The position numbers and the translations under genes were made by a program. A stretch of DNA of 64,000 nt from Capsicum annuum (Eukaryota > Streptophyta > Magnoliopsida > Solanales > Solanaceae). This document shows, in pieces, positions 22,439 through 34,832 of this stretch. The DNA lies in the NCBI RefSeq assembly GCF_002878395.1, contig NC_061115.1, forward strand, positions 57,757,948 through 57,821,947, read 5' to 3'. Below the pieces are notes generated by a model. The model was not told the origin of the DNA, ran no database searches, and saw nothing but the letters and a program-made list of their open reading frames with translations. The stretch's first letter is position 1. Each line of letters opens with the position of its first letter.

Positions 22439-22835
22439 AGATCAAGTTGGTAGATCGAACTCTAGCCTGTCCCGAAGGAATCATGTGGATTTCTTTTCAA
22501 GGTTGGTAAGTTTATTATTCCTATTGGCTTTATTATTTTAGATTTTTAGGAAGAGAAAAGTGTACCAGTCATCTTAAGACATCTATTTTATTGATGGGAG
22601 GATCATTGATTGATGTGAGAGAGGGCACACTCATAATGAGGTTGGATAATAAAGAGGTAGTTTTCAAAGTATACAAACCGCTTAAGAAACTATCACACTA
22701 CAAATATTTGTGCATAATTATTATGATTGAAGGAGATAAGTATACGGTGGTGGATTCTATACTGCAAAATCCTCTTTGGACTACCTCTTTAAGCAACCCA
22801 AGCCTCCAACACATAAGCCTGACATGATGTAAATT
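22439..22835 (+). pseudogene. Athila/Tat protease fragment, 3' part
   Basis: This continues the protease interrupted at 20050. It reads LVDRTLACPEGIM, then after disruptions GSLIDVREGTLIMRLDNKEV and VFKVYKPLKK, which matches the conserved ILGRPFL...LIDV.KGEL.MRV region that closes Athila/Tat proteases. The best open piece is 22591-22827 (78 aa). Reverse transcriptase, RNase H and integrase are missing: about 30 bases later the sequence is already 3' region, so pol has been deleted. Confidence 0.8.
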
Positions 22836-24629
22836 GATGAGCCTGAAAGGCTAAAGTTGAGAAAGTTGTTGACCTTGAGAGATTACATTCAAGAGGCTAG
22901 AATTAAATAAGAAGATGGTGGCCAAGTGTGAGAAAAAGAATGGAGGAATATGGTTGAGTCAGAGATTGGGTCGTGCTGCGACACTAAATCAGGTACTTTT
23001 TAGGAGGAAACCCAAGTTAAGTAGGTATATTTTATTTTTAGTATTTGTGTTTTTACTTAACTAGTTTTTGTTTTTGTTTAGTCACAAATTGATGGGAAGT
23101 CTGGTACCAGAAAACCTGAGCTAAGTGTTATGGCAAAGACTAAGTGTGTTGTCCCCAAACCCTTTTAATGTGTAAAGATGCTATAAGCTAGGCCTAGATG
23201 CCTTAGAGAGAATTTCTATCACTACTTTAAAAGTATACTTTGGGACAAAGTAGATTTTTAAGTGTGGGGTTGGGAAATTCTTATTTTTTGAAGTAATTAT
23301 ATATTTTTTATGTTAGAATAAATATAGGGTTTTCTTTTTGGTGCTATATTGGACTGTATGATTCAAGTGTTTTGGTTGTTAAGAGAATTTTGACTATGTG
23401 AATGACTACTTTTTAGACTCCTAGGATCATGTTTATGACTCTGGTACTTGGTGGCTTAATGCTGAATTTGTGCTATTATTTGATTTAGAGTCTATGATGA
23501 TGCTACTTGAGTTGAACATATGCCATGTGCGTGTGAGATGTTTGTATATTCCTTGTTGCATGTGATTTCTAGAACTCGCCTGGTGTATGTGTAAAGCAAA
23601 ATAAAGCATGTATGTTTACGAGATGACATAGGCATTTCTTTGATAATCTTATTTCACACTCTCTTTTACCTACCCTTGAGCATAATCTTAGTTAAACCCC
23701 CATAGAGCCTTTATACAACTTCATATACAACCGAATCCCCTTTCTTGAAAGACCTTGATTGGATCCAAAAAGATTGTAACACTTTAGGGTAAAATTAATT
23801 GATTGAGGAGTTGGAAATTCAAGTAGGATAAAGGTGAAATTGAAGCTCCAAAGTAATAGTTATTGGTGTGTAAAAATGTTATGTGTTGTGGTTGGGAGTT
23901 GAGTAATGTAAAGAAAACAAATTTGTTCAAATTGAATAAGTTGTGAATAAAGAATACTCCCACCATATTTTACGTGAATGAGCTTAATGAGATGGGGTAA
24001 AATAAAAGATTTGTGAAGGTAGTAGAGGTAAAAGTTGGTTGTTGGAGATTGGTTTTAATCGTATATGGTTATGTATTAAAGCGCTTAGGGAAGATAGTCA
24101 CTATTACTGGACAAAATAGTTCCTACCCATCCCTTAGCCTACATTACAACCATTAAGGACCTATTTAATCTCAAGTTTCATCATTCTTATATTAGTGGAG
24201 TACTATACTAACGGCAAGCCTACGGTTCATTATATGTAACTTGTGAATTCCTAGTGAGAGTGAGAGAAAGTTTATTCTTGTACCCATTGTGTTATAAATT
24301 GCATTATTGTGAGTGATTATAGGTAACTCTCTTATTGTGAGGGCACATGTTTGATGATAGCTGGGTGAATTGTATGCTTTCTTTGGTTGAAATGCATAAC
24401 TTTGCCAACTAGGTTAGTCAATTTGTGAGGCTAGGATATTTTGAAGCAGTATTCTTGAGCTTTCAATTGTGTATGTAACATGCTTAATGCAGAAATATGC
24501 GTTCTGTGTTGTCATTTTAGTACCAAATTGAGTGTCTTTATTTTTTATATATGTGGATCTCCTCCACTTATGATGTTTAGAGTAATGAGTTTTTTGAGGA
24601 CTAGCAAGGCTTTAAGTGTGAGGTGGTGA
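22836..24629 (+). repeat. Athila/Tat-type 3' region without genes
   Basis: It is AT-rich with no recognised coding sequence. Recognisable marks are TTTTTAAGTGTGGGGTTGGG near 23255 (a purine-rich lead typical of the post-pol region), CCTACCCATCCCTTAGCCTACATTACAA near 24121 split here as CCTACCCATCCCTTAGCC and TACATTACAA, and TTGAGGACTAGCAAGGC near 24595 leading to the LTR. The minus-strand open frame at 23784-23966 is compositional. Confidence 0.6.
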
Positions 24630-26200
24630 TGTTGGGTGTATTTATGCACTTTAGTGTTTTTTTCCTAGCTTACTTAGCCTTGTTTTGAGGACTTCATGAG
24701 TGATTTATACATTAATAATGACATAAATAAGCATCTAAGTGTTTAAGTAGTGAATTACAATGTTTAAAGTTGTTTTCACACAAACTTGGGTTTAAAAGGA
24801 TCATATAGAGTGTAGACGAGAAAACTAGTTTACTAGCTTGAGCTAGGTGTTGTTCTAGTTGTTTTCGATGGATTCTAGTGGGTTTATTAGGTTCCTAAGG
24901 TTATTATTGTTAAATTATATGTTTAACAACTTGTTTTTAATGTGCGAATTTCAATTGGATCAAATCAAGAGTCGGAACAATAAGTTAAATATCATTGTCG
25001 ACAAGCCTAATGTTAGGTCATATTTCTAGTTAATCGTTGTGCATGTTGTATTATTTTAAGCTCTAATATTTGGTGTTTGATCATGTAGGATTCTGGTGAT
25101 TTTATTATTGTTATATATTTATTAAATAAAAGATGAAAAATGAGTGGAAATGACACAACAAGGCAAGAGATGGAAGGAGAAACACTTAGAAGAATATAGG
25201 GGACAAAAGGCAATTTACAGTGAGCCTACAAATTTGGTCTGCGATGCACCACTCCCTCTACAAGATATCCAACACCCCGGACTTTTATCTCCATGAGATA
25301 CCCAACACGACATGCCACTCCCTCCAGTAGGCTTGACCAACGTGATGCATTGCAAATCCCACACACGGCCAAATTGGCATATCTATTAATAGGACTTTGT
25401 GTACTTGTTGGAAACACTTTTGGACGTCTTTGGGAGTTTTAGGAGGCTTATGCACACGGTTTTAGGGTTTATATTCTTTAACTTTAGGTTTTTAATAGAT
25501 TTAATCAAGTATTCAAGTATTTGGATTATAATTATGCCGATTAGTGGCTAAACGCCCCTTTCTGGGTTTAAGGCCAAGAACATGTTTGATATCATTACGA
25601 ATTGAGTTCGTTTGAATTTCTTATCATATTTTTCTGTTTGTCCAACCTTATTTTAAATCTTTTGAGGATTCTTAACTCTTAAAATATATATATTATCGAC
25701 CTTATAATCTAGGAAGGGGGAATAGGAAGATAGAATGTGGGGATGAATAGAGTAAGGTTCTTATTCTTTTATAAAGTAAGGAATTTGAATTAGCATCTAG
25801 GAAAGGGATGTACCTAAAAAACATTCTATTTTCACACGTAGTAATATAGCTTTAAGCTCTTAATTGTATTATTACATCCCCGCTTAACGAGGTAGTTGTA
25901 ATGTCCAAGTTGGGCAGACGATTAGATGTCGGGAGACAATGGTCCTGCAATAAACCCTACGAATAAATGACCAAGATAAACAATCTAATGAATAAAGTTC
26001 AATAGTGTAGTACGACTTTTCATAATTCCTTAACCCTGGATTTTCCTCCATATATTATCTTAAGTCTTTACTTTACTAAGTGAATATTAATAGTGAACTA
26101 GAATTTGATAGTTCCTTAACACTAGTCCCTGTGGGATTGTTACGTGGCTTGTTAAAGGGCCACTATATTACTTGGTGAGACCACGTACACTTGTGTGAGA
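24630..26200 (+). repeat. Athila/Tat-type LTR (about 1.57 kb)
   Basis: It starts TGTTGGGTGTATTTATGCAC after GAGGACTAGCAAGG and GTGTGAGGTGG, and ends in the typical tail CTAGTCCCTGTGGGATTG, GGGCCACTATATTAC and CACGTACACTTGTG. A GC-rich block (about 25235-25375) contains GCGATGCACCACTCCC and GTGATGCATTGC. It is a different family from the LTRs at 17573 and 26514. It may be the 3' LTR for the remnant at 22439-24629. The right edge is approximate. Confidence 0.7.
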
Positions 26201-26513
26201 ACTTGGCCACAACAAATACCATCCAAATTCTTAATCTATCTATGAGAGACTATGTTTATAGTCATAGAGAAGTATTTACAGGTCCCCAAGATGATCTAGA
26301 CACTTCTAGGATTAATAAGTTTCTCAAGATGAATCCATCTGAGTTCTTTGCGTTAAAGCTATGTGAGAATCCAAAAAACTTTATTAATAAAGTCCTGAGG
26401 ATCTTTTGTGTAATATGGGGGAGTAATTTTTAAAATATTAATGTTGTCTTTTTCCAGCTTATGGATATTTCTAGGGTTTAGTTTGATAAGTGCAAGAAAG
26501 TTATGGATGAAGT
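26201..26513 (+). pseudogene. gag: Chromovirus gag fragment, N-terminal part
   Basis: The open piece 26191-26433 includes GPQDDLDTSRINKFLKMNPS and EFFALKLCENPKNFINKVLR, matching the plant chromovirus Gag segment (usually FLRMNPPEF.GSK..EDPQ.FIDEVYK). Further on, after a stop, MDISRV and FDKCKKVMDEVV fit the segment that normally reads DVA.IWF.QWK. The gag is interrupted at 26513 by an LTR and continues at 27871. The start codon region is not preserved; the fragment begins next to the preceding LTR. Confidence 0.75.
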
Positions 26514-27870
26514 TGTTTGATGAGTCGGAAAATTGTAATTCATTTAGCCTAAAAGTGATCATGTCCTTAATTCTAATTTGAATATAATTTGATGTTAATT
26601 TGGTGAGATTTTTGGGTAAAAGCCAAGAAGTAATCAAAGGAGCAAAAGAGAAGTAAAAATAATGAAAATAGGAGTTGAAAGTGCAAAAGAGCATTGCATT
26701 GGATAATTGGTGCATCGCCAATGTTCTCTGTTCATCACCAAAAGAGATAGTCCATCACCAAATGTAATTGTTTGGGATATGTCCAAAGTTGGAAAAATGA
26801 TGATGAGAAGAAAATTTGACGCATCACCGAATGGATCGGTGAAGCCCAAGACCCAACTCCAAATACAATAAATGTCAAACCTTGGATCTCAATACAACAT
26901 CAAATCGATGAGCTACGTATAATTTGGTTCTTTTCCAAGTCGTGCAATGACAGATAATTTTAGCTAAATTGGACATGGCGGCATTTTTCTGATTTTGGTG
27001 CCTGATTGTGCTGGAATTATTCAAGCCATTTTGGCTGATTGGAACCTAACTTTTAGTCATTATCTTTAATTTAAATCTTTTCATCTAAAAACAAGTTAGA
27101 ATATTAGTTACTTATTGCTAATTTATAGCTTGAAATTGGGATTTTTTTTTGAAATATTTTGATTATATGGTAAGGTATATTCACCTTTTCTTTAGTTATA
27201 AGTAGCTAATTTCCCAAGCTTCGGGTTATGATTATTGAATATTGATTATTGTCTGGGTGGTGATTATTTATCTTTTTATTTATTGAATATTGTTATTTTA
27301 ACTAAATCTCTATGTTCCAACATAAGAATAGAGGTTGTAAACTCTATTCAGGCTTAGATATCTTGTCTTTCTTAAAAGAGAAAACAAGGGTAGAGAGATT
27401 TAGTTGACAGAGACTTGAGAAATTCTCGCTTAATAGCTAATTCTAGAAATAGACTAGCTAATTTGAGGTCATTGGCTGTTTGGTATCATACACATATGGG
27501 TGTTCGAAAGAAACCCATCTGAAATTTTCTCGTAGATTGAAAGATTGCTCCAATATCTAAGACCAAGCCTAGTCATAACTATCAATTGAATGTTAGGTTT
27601 ACTTTTACTTACCCAAAATCATAATCACTCTTATAAAGGCATAACCCCAAGTTCTTTAACCTATTGATTACAATCTTTGGCATTTGTTTTGCTAAACCAG
27701 CATTGAAACAATTAATTCAAATGAAAATTCCTTTTACATAACACCCTATTTTACTATTCCATATTATTTCCACCATTTATTCAACAATCGATGGTGAACC
27801 TATCATCTTCATTCCCTATGGAGTCCACTCCTGACTTCTAGTTGGGCAAAAATTATGTTTTGAGGGACTA
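26514..27870 (+). repeat. Athila/Tat-type solo LTR splitting a gag
   Basis: It starts TGTTTGATGAGTCGG and ends in TATGGAGTCCACTCCTGACT and GTTGGGCAAAAATTATG, the usual terminal sequence of such LTRs. A CG-containing block near 26705-26850 carries GGTGCATCGCCAATG and GACGCATCACCG. No PBS or internal sequence follows; gag resumes directly, so this is a solo LTR. No clear target duplication could be read, and the right edge is approximate. Confidence 0.7.
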
Positions 27871-28770
27871 CATACATCTTGTGGTGTATCATGAGCTTTA
27901 TCACTATTGTACCTCCAGAGTGGGATATCTTTGAGAAAGATTTCTTAGAGTGTTTCTTTTACCAAGAGTTGAGGAAGCTAAATACCTAAGATTTCCTTAA
28001 TAGAGAAGTGTTTTATGAGTCTGAGAGAGAACAACCTCAAGTTCACTCAGTTGTCTCATAACACACTGCGTATTGTAGCTAATATAAATAATAGAATGAG
28101 TTTGTTTGTGTGTGGACTTTCCTTTTATTAATCTAAGAAAGGTAAAACAACTATGTTGATTAAGGAAGAATATGGATATTAGATAAAAATCTAATAGAAT
28201 ATGGATATTTCTAGACTTATGTTTCATCTTTAGCAGGATGAGGAGGAAAACTTGAAGGATAAGGAAGATTTTTATAACAAGAGGTCTAAAACATCAGGTA
28301 ATGAGTTTAGTTAGCAAAAAACTGATAATGGGAATCATTTCAAAAATCTAGACCCGCGCCATATTTAGCTAATACACATACACCTAGTTTGTAGAATGAT
28401 CAACAAGTTAGAATTCTAAGTTGGAGATCTCATGAAGTGTTGCAAAGGGTTCATAGCTTACCCTACCTATAACACATATGAGAAAAACCATCTTAGTAGT
28501 TGTTTATATGGTAGGTATGGTTTAAGGTCACCTGATTAAGGATGGCCCCGATGATAGGATGGGATTGAGGTAACACACCCTAGGCTACTTCATTATCTGC
28601 TCTACAGAACATAAAAATTAAGAAAGGCGCTACTTAGGTGCAAGCTATAGTTAGAGCAACTTTTCTACATTTTATTCTTATATGGATTAGGAGACTTCCC
28701 CTAATGTTGTTACTAGAATGTTATAAGTCTTTTATCTTAAATCATATTTGCTTAGGAAGATTATTGGGAA
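27871..28770 (+). pseudogene. gag: Chromovirus gag fragment, C-terminal part
   Basis: It continues the gag cut at 26513: VPPEWDIFEKDFLECFF, then MSLRENNLKFTQLSHNTLRI and MDISRLMFHL, matching the central and C-terminal parts of plant chromovirus Gag. A decayed zinc-knuckle region (EKNHLSSCLYGRYG, 28470-28530) and then the lead-in to the protease (near 28690-28760) are visible. Stops and frameshifts are frequent. The protease and the rest of pol are absent; at about 28770 the sequence changes to a minus-strand LTR stub. Confidence 0.72.
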
Positions 28771-29081
28771 TGACTTGTAGCCTCTCCTGATGAATCATTG
28801 GAAACAGTCATAGCTAACACCTTGAGTTGCACATCTACGAGGCTTTTGGATAGGTTACACAGGCTGGGTTACTCGATGACTTGTTGACTCTCTCTAAGAT
28901 TAGTTACCTAAACTCCATATGTAAAACATAGCCAACTTCTTCACATTTTCTTTTATTGATTAACAAGACTTATTTATCTATAAAACACTTATAAAATATC
29001 AAATCCATAGATATACCTAAGCTCTTACATATTTCTCTATTTTAAGAATCGAAGGTGTTGTTAAACATTAACTCATCAACA
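28771..29081 (-). repeat. Truncated Athila/Tat-type LTR stub
   Basis: On the minus strand the LTR start TGTTGATGAGTTAATG is at 29081, preceded by CTAAGTTGAGGG, the usual lead-in. Only about 310 bases remain before chromovirus gag sequence begins on the left, so the LTR is truncated. The left edge is approximate. Confidence 0.55.
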
Positions 29082-31671
29082 CCCTCAACTTAGCATATTT
29101 GCATGTCCCCAGTCAAACAAAACAAAACAAACATCAATGTTGCTAAACTAAGAGAAACCTAGTAGACCCATGACAATCATGTCATTGGTTTTAGCGCACA
29201 CATTTAATCCCTTTTTATACAATAATAAAAAATCACTATTTACATATATAGTCTATTACTATGACTAAAAGGGATCATTACCATGACTAAAAGTGATCAT
29301 GAGATTGAATAAAATTATGAACAAACAACCAATAATAAATGCAAAGGACATTACCTGAACAAATAGCAACAAACAATGCAACCCATGTTCCCTCACAACA
29401 AAGAGTTTCCTTAAACTCTCCATCTAAAGATGCAAATATAAGTATGGATTGAAGTGAAAACTTACTCTCATAATGATGTTCTAATAGCATGCATGAAATA
29501 CCATAGGCTTGCTTTTAGTTTCTATGTCTAAGTCTTTCAGACTATCAGATTAGGAATACTATAGGACCTTTATTGGCTTGTATTATAGGCTAAGAGATGG
29601 GTATGGTAGATATTGATGTAGTGACTCAATCCTCCTCTACACTACGCTAATATTTGGCTTCACTTTCATCCTTATTATATTCTTCTCTCTTATTCTCGTT
29701 TACTTTTTTTTTTATTTCAGGTTTAGTTTTCTTTTTACACATGTTCTTTTTCTTTGCAAACATTATTCATTTTATATCTTTTGTTATCATACCAAAATCC
29801 CTTTTCTTTGTTTAATAACTTGTTTTACATGTAAACGTTGTACTCATACCCTTATATAGCCACCATCAACTTAGGCAATTTCCCTGAGATGATTTACACA
29901 ATGTCCAATAAAGGACTAAATAAAAATTAGGTCATTGTAATTAGAAATGGGATAATGAATAGCCTAATGAAAGAAATAGGTCAATTAAGGATCAAACTGT
30001 GGATCAAGGGATAATGATTCCTTTTGGTTGGGATTTTATGCAAAGAGTGGACTATTTAAAAGTGTCCTATGATCTTTTCCAACCTGACTATTCGACAACA
30101 AAGCAAGACTAGTTAGGCAAGTTCTAGATAGAACACACAGAGTCAAACTAGGTAAGTACCTCACACATACATAGCATATGGTTACACTATCAACTTCTGT
30201 GCCGATAAGTCTAATGCCATAAAAAGATCCACACTAGTCACAATTCAAAATAGATACAATATATAGACTAAAATAGTTTTTTAGGAGGAGTGTCCCTCAA
30301 ACCTTACAATCAAAACATTCTAAACTTGAAATGCACTAAGGTTCTCCTATTTTTATCCTAATTAAACACAACAAAAATAACTTAAAATAACAAAAATAAA
30401 AATAAAATTCTATGCATGATGGTTCTACAATGACAGAACACTCGAGGGAAAAGAAACATGTAACAAAAACCCCTAAATAGTGGTACACCCCTCCCGCAAC
30501 TTAAAGAACATACATTTTCCTCACGACATAAATACAAAAAATTTAATAATGATGGTTAAGTACATAACTATGGGGCCTTAGGAATCAAAAGTAGACTCAT
30601 TGTCTGTTGGAGTTTTAGAAATCACCCTAGAGTCTAATCATCGGCCGAAGCTCTCAAAATAACATTGATACTAGTGGCGACTGATGCACTCAAATGTGTA
30701 TAACTTGAGGGTAAATTTCTATTACCCCAGCACATAAAAAAATAGCCTCACTAATATCTCACATGGCCTTATAAACTCTAAAACCATCCTCCCTCATTTC
30801 TTCTCATACATCCTTGACTAGTATAGATCAAAATTTTACTTTCTTTTCTTTTTTACTTTTTTCAAATTCTTCTTGTGTCTATTTCTCTTCTTCTTTCATT
30901 AGGATGACTCTTTAATGAATTCTACACTCTTACCTTTATGTCGATCTTTTTAATTTTATAGGTAAGACATACCTATTACTAGGATAGTTTTTTATTATTG
31001 TATTTTTTTTATTTTTCATCCCATGTTGAGCACCTTAAAATAAGCAAACCCTTTCTTGATCATGGGAAAAAAAAGAGGTTGAAATATGGGAAATTCCTAG
31101 AGAAAAATCCTATACAATAACTGAAAGTGAGGGCAACTCCTCTTTAATACTGATCAAAATTAGGGAGTAAATAGCATCAAGCCTCAGTGTTATTATCCAT
31201 TCGAATCTATAAAATTATATCTGCATCCGACATATCTCTACTTAATCTTGACCCTTACCCAAGGTTTGAACCTACCTTACACGTTGTCAAACCTCTGCTC
31301 AACATTATTCAACCTTTTAAGAATATTCTATATGAACTCTTATAAGACTAGAACATACCTATTAGTTGGTGTGTTAACCATGGATACACCAAGAGTAGGG
31401 TCAATGAACCTGGGAATATAGATGGTTGTGAAGTGGAGAAAGTGGTGGCACCAACAACAGTAGTCATCTAATGCCTCAATGTCTAAATTTGGAACTCTAT
31501 CAAATTATCCCCGATCACAACAAAACCAAATGTGTCACTCTCCATGTCCATGTCTAACTGAAGAGACATTGCTAAATATAATAATCGCTAATCTATAATG
31601 ATATTAGTTCAAGAAATGATTAGTAACATTGATGATTAGTTGATAATAATGACTAAGTTGATGACAATGAT
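29082..31671 (-). repeat. Athila/Tat-type 3' region, no genes
   Basis: This is the sequence upstream (minus strand) of the LTR stub. It has no recognisable coding region. It contains pyrimidine-rich tracts on the plus strand (29690-29770, 30838-30900) and on the minus strand GTTCTTTAAGTTGCGGGAGG, a purine-rich lead typical of this region. Short open frames such as 29287-29490 are not supported by any motif. The array starts abruptly at 31672. Confidence 0.5.
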
Positions 31672-34610
31672 GTAATACGCCATACTTCTACCTAGATTAA
31701 AATCATCCCATAAATGTTAAAGACTTATTTAAAAGATGAATATACTTTTCTACATATGGTATTTTGAAGATTTTAACTTTGAATCACGTGTAAAGTTGAA
31801 TAAACGTTCCATCGATACAAAATTAGCCCAAATCCGACATCCGAGCGAAGAGTTAGAGCATTTTTAGTGAGACAGTGTATCACTTGAGCCATCAATGCGT
31901 CACGGAGACAGCTTAAATAACAATTGTCAATTTCCACTATTTCTCCACGATAGTAGCGCATCGCACCAAACTTTCAGGTCACAAATAGATTGTCAATGCA
32001 ATGGCTGCACATCGTGCAGCTGTATAATTTCCCATTTGTCAGTTTCCAGTGACTTGGCACAATAGTGGCGCATCGCGCCAAGGATAAAAATCAGAAAATT
32101 TTCACAGAATTAAAATACGCATCCAAAGGTTCAAAAGGTCAATTTTCCAAAACTATATATACCTTATAACATATGATTCAGTCATATTTCACCAAAAATA
32201 TATTGTTTCTCTCAAGAACAAACTAGAGTTTTTAATTTGGGATTCAAATCCAAGACCCAAATTCAAGAATCTTTCCACCTATCTTCGTAGAATCAAGAAT
32301 TAAGGTATGCACAGTGTTTATTGATGGAATCCTTTCGGCAATGAAGCTCAAGAACCCTATTTTAAACTATATGTCATGATGTTCTTGTTTATAATTAATT
32401 ACATTCAAGTTTTTATTATTGTATGATTGCCAAGATTGCATCCTTATCATGTTTTCATGAAACTATGTTAGTATAAGGCTGAAAATCATGCAATTGAGTT
32501 AAATTATGGAATCATGTTGTGTTAAATTGATGATAATGCCTATGCCCAAAGTGTACATGCAAGGTGTTTGATAAAATGTCCTATTGAATGAATGATGATC
32601 AAGTATTTAGTTTCCATATGTAAAGATCATGTCATGCCTCTTAAGTTATGCTATACCTACTTGATTAAGATGATTCCCATGCAAAACCTATGCATTGTGA
32701 TTGCTTGATGAGATATTCGTAAGATTAGAAGTATGAAATTATGCCATATTTATATGCATTACTATACATGTACAACATTATAATGATCATGTGCTTTATG
32801 AAATCCCCAACTATGAAATTATGAATTGTTGATATTGGTCATATGATCAAAAGTGTCAAGCCTTGTCAGTTTTATTCTATCGAGTCCTGGGGATACTTGT
32901 ACCCGATAATTTAGTTGTGTGCCTAGATCCATGCCATGTTTCCATGATAATATCATTCAATCCATGATAAGTAGAATTTAGTCAGTCTCATGACTTAGGA
33001 AAAAATAGTAAATTTAGTATCGGTCCAGTCTCTTCTAGAAATCTCATAAATCTCAGTAATCACAGTGATCTCACTATTCCCCAAAAATCTGAGTGATTTC
33101 AGTACCCTCAGTCGGTCCTCAGATCTCAGTAGCATTCCATCAATCAATGAAACTCAGTGAACTCAGTTTAGCTCCACTAAACATTACCATTTGTAAAGTT
33201 CAGTTCACTATAATCAATCTAGTGTCTATTCAGTTGGGAGCCAGATTCAGCACCGAGTGAACCTAAGGATGGGGACTTACCTGTAATTCAGTGTAGGGTG
33301 TGATCCCTAGAAGTAATCCTTGCATTCCAGAACTACGTATACAGCGTAGGTTGATATGTAACCTTATACGTAGGGCTACTAATACATCTCGTTTAGGGTT
33401 ATTCCTATAGGAGGGTTAACGAAAGAGCTTCCCATTAGAGAGGGTTAGCTCACATCTTGTCTTTACCCATGGCATAACACTGACGCCCTTCCAGCTGGGG
33501 TTATAGGTTGGACCCCACCAATCAGTTCTGGGGTATGTCGGTTAGATGATTACCTCCTACAGTCTCAGTTTTAGATCCCATCACAGAAATAGATCTAAGT
33601 TCAATTCTACAGAAATCCAAGAGAGTCAGGTATAGTCAACTCAGTACTGTACAAAACTCAGCTAGTTCTATCAGTATCAAGACTGTCAGATACAATCATT
33701 CATGTTATCAGTACTCATACTCAGTAATCATATTATTACAAACCTAGTTAATAGTATATTAATTATACAAAACATATGTTATCAGTATTCAGTTCCAGGA
33801 TTATCATATACAGTCAAGTAGACCAGTTCTTCATAATCAGAAGTGTCAAAAATAGTCATTCCTTTATCAGTAATATGATATTAGTTCCTCCGTACTCAAT
33901 AGACTCAGTCATATAGTATCCCAATATTAGTACTTAGATAATAGTAAATCCCTATTATCAGTAGACTCAGTAGTCAGAACTCAGTATTCAGTCCTATCAC
34001 GATATCAATCACAGTTATGTATTCATGCATATATTCTTTCATTCATGTTAGTCAGTCGGTTAGTATTGTTCATGCATAGAAAACCCTTCCATTCAGCCTA
34101 CCTCACTTGTATACCAGTACATTCCAACGTACTAACACATTTACACTATAGTGTTTCACTTTATGCCATAGGTTCAGAAGCATGCGCTCCAGAATATCAA
34201 TAGGATATCAGATTCCAGTAGCAGTAGATTTCCATTGATTCCTCATCATTCAAGGATGCTATGATTTCTTTATTATTGCTTATTATCTCAATTTAGTATT
34301 AGTAGATTGAGTTAGTTGGAGAAATGTTCCTTTAACGCCCTTTTTAGTTCAGTTTAGAGGTTTTATGACTATAGCATGCCAGACAGTTACTTTAGATTTG
34401 TTTTGGTATTTGTTATATCATTTTCATATATTGTTTTATTAGAGTTTTAGTTAGGTTTGAACCTTATGGCCTTACATCTTTTACGTATTCTGCATAATTT
34501 CAGTATATTATCCAATGCTTAATTACAGATATCAATTATGGGTTAGGTTATGGTCCTTTGAGGTCATAGGCACCGTGTAGCATTTAGAGTACTAGATTTG
34601 GGATGTTAAA
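31672..34610 (+). repeat. Array LTR 1 (2.94 kb)
   Basis: It starts TGTAATACGCC and ends GATGTTAAA before the PBS; it is the longest LTR of the array and seems to lack the large deletions of the others. From the left it has the conserved U3 block (about 31800-31860), a GC-rich block with CGCATCGCACC, a TATA box at 32154, a donor-like site at 32305 and a long TCAGT-rich U5. The sequence to its left is a different element, so this is the left edge of the array. Confidence 0.9.
32154..32304 (+). promoter_or_regulatory. LTR 1 TATA box and predicted first exon
   Basis: TATATATACC at 32154-32163 is followed by a leader with TTTCTCTCAAGAAC and a GTTTT-containing segment, ending in TTAAG|GTATGC. The layout looks like a plant promoter and 5' untranslated exon and is conserved in LTRs 3, 4 and 5. 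The exon end at 32304 is a prediction. Confidence 0.55.
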
Positions 34611-34832
34611 AACTTGATATCAGAGCCTAGGGTTCAACAGTGTCCTAGTAAGTCTTAAAATTCGCATCTAATAGAGTCTTGTACATGGGTGTGCTGTGAA
34701 CCAAACTTATGTGCATAAGCCTATGAGATGTTTTAAAAACTATTTCCCTTTTTTCAGTATTTATGTTGTGCCAGTGAGCATAGGCTCAAAGTTAAACCAA
34801 TATTCTAATCCGTTTCTTCCCTTCATTTATAG
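32305..34832 (+). other. Predicted LTR-to-gag intron, unit 1
   Basis: The donor AAG|GTATGC is in LTR 1; the acceptor CTTCATTTATAG|ATCATG ends at 34832, three bases before the gag ATG. It would remove U5, the PBS and the leader. Confidence 0.5.
34614..34626 (+). other. Primer binding site, unit 1
   Basis: TTGATATCAGAGCC, one base off the tRNA-Met type TTGGTATCAGAGCC, three bases after the LTR end. Confidence 0.85.

Noticed and set aside
25226..25417. 63-codon minus-strand frame over the GC-rich part of an LTR
   Set aside because: It is caused by the GC-rich repeat-like block; no homolog in other LTRs and no domain.
26359..26721. 120-codon minus-strand open frame (and 26634-26849)
   Set aside because: It lies opposite the gag fragment and crosses the LTR border at 26514, so it cannot be an old gene; AT-rich composition explains it.
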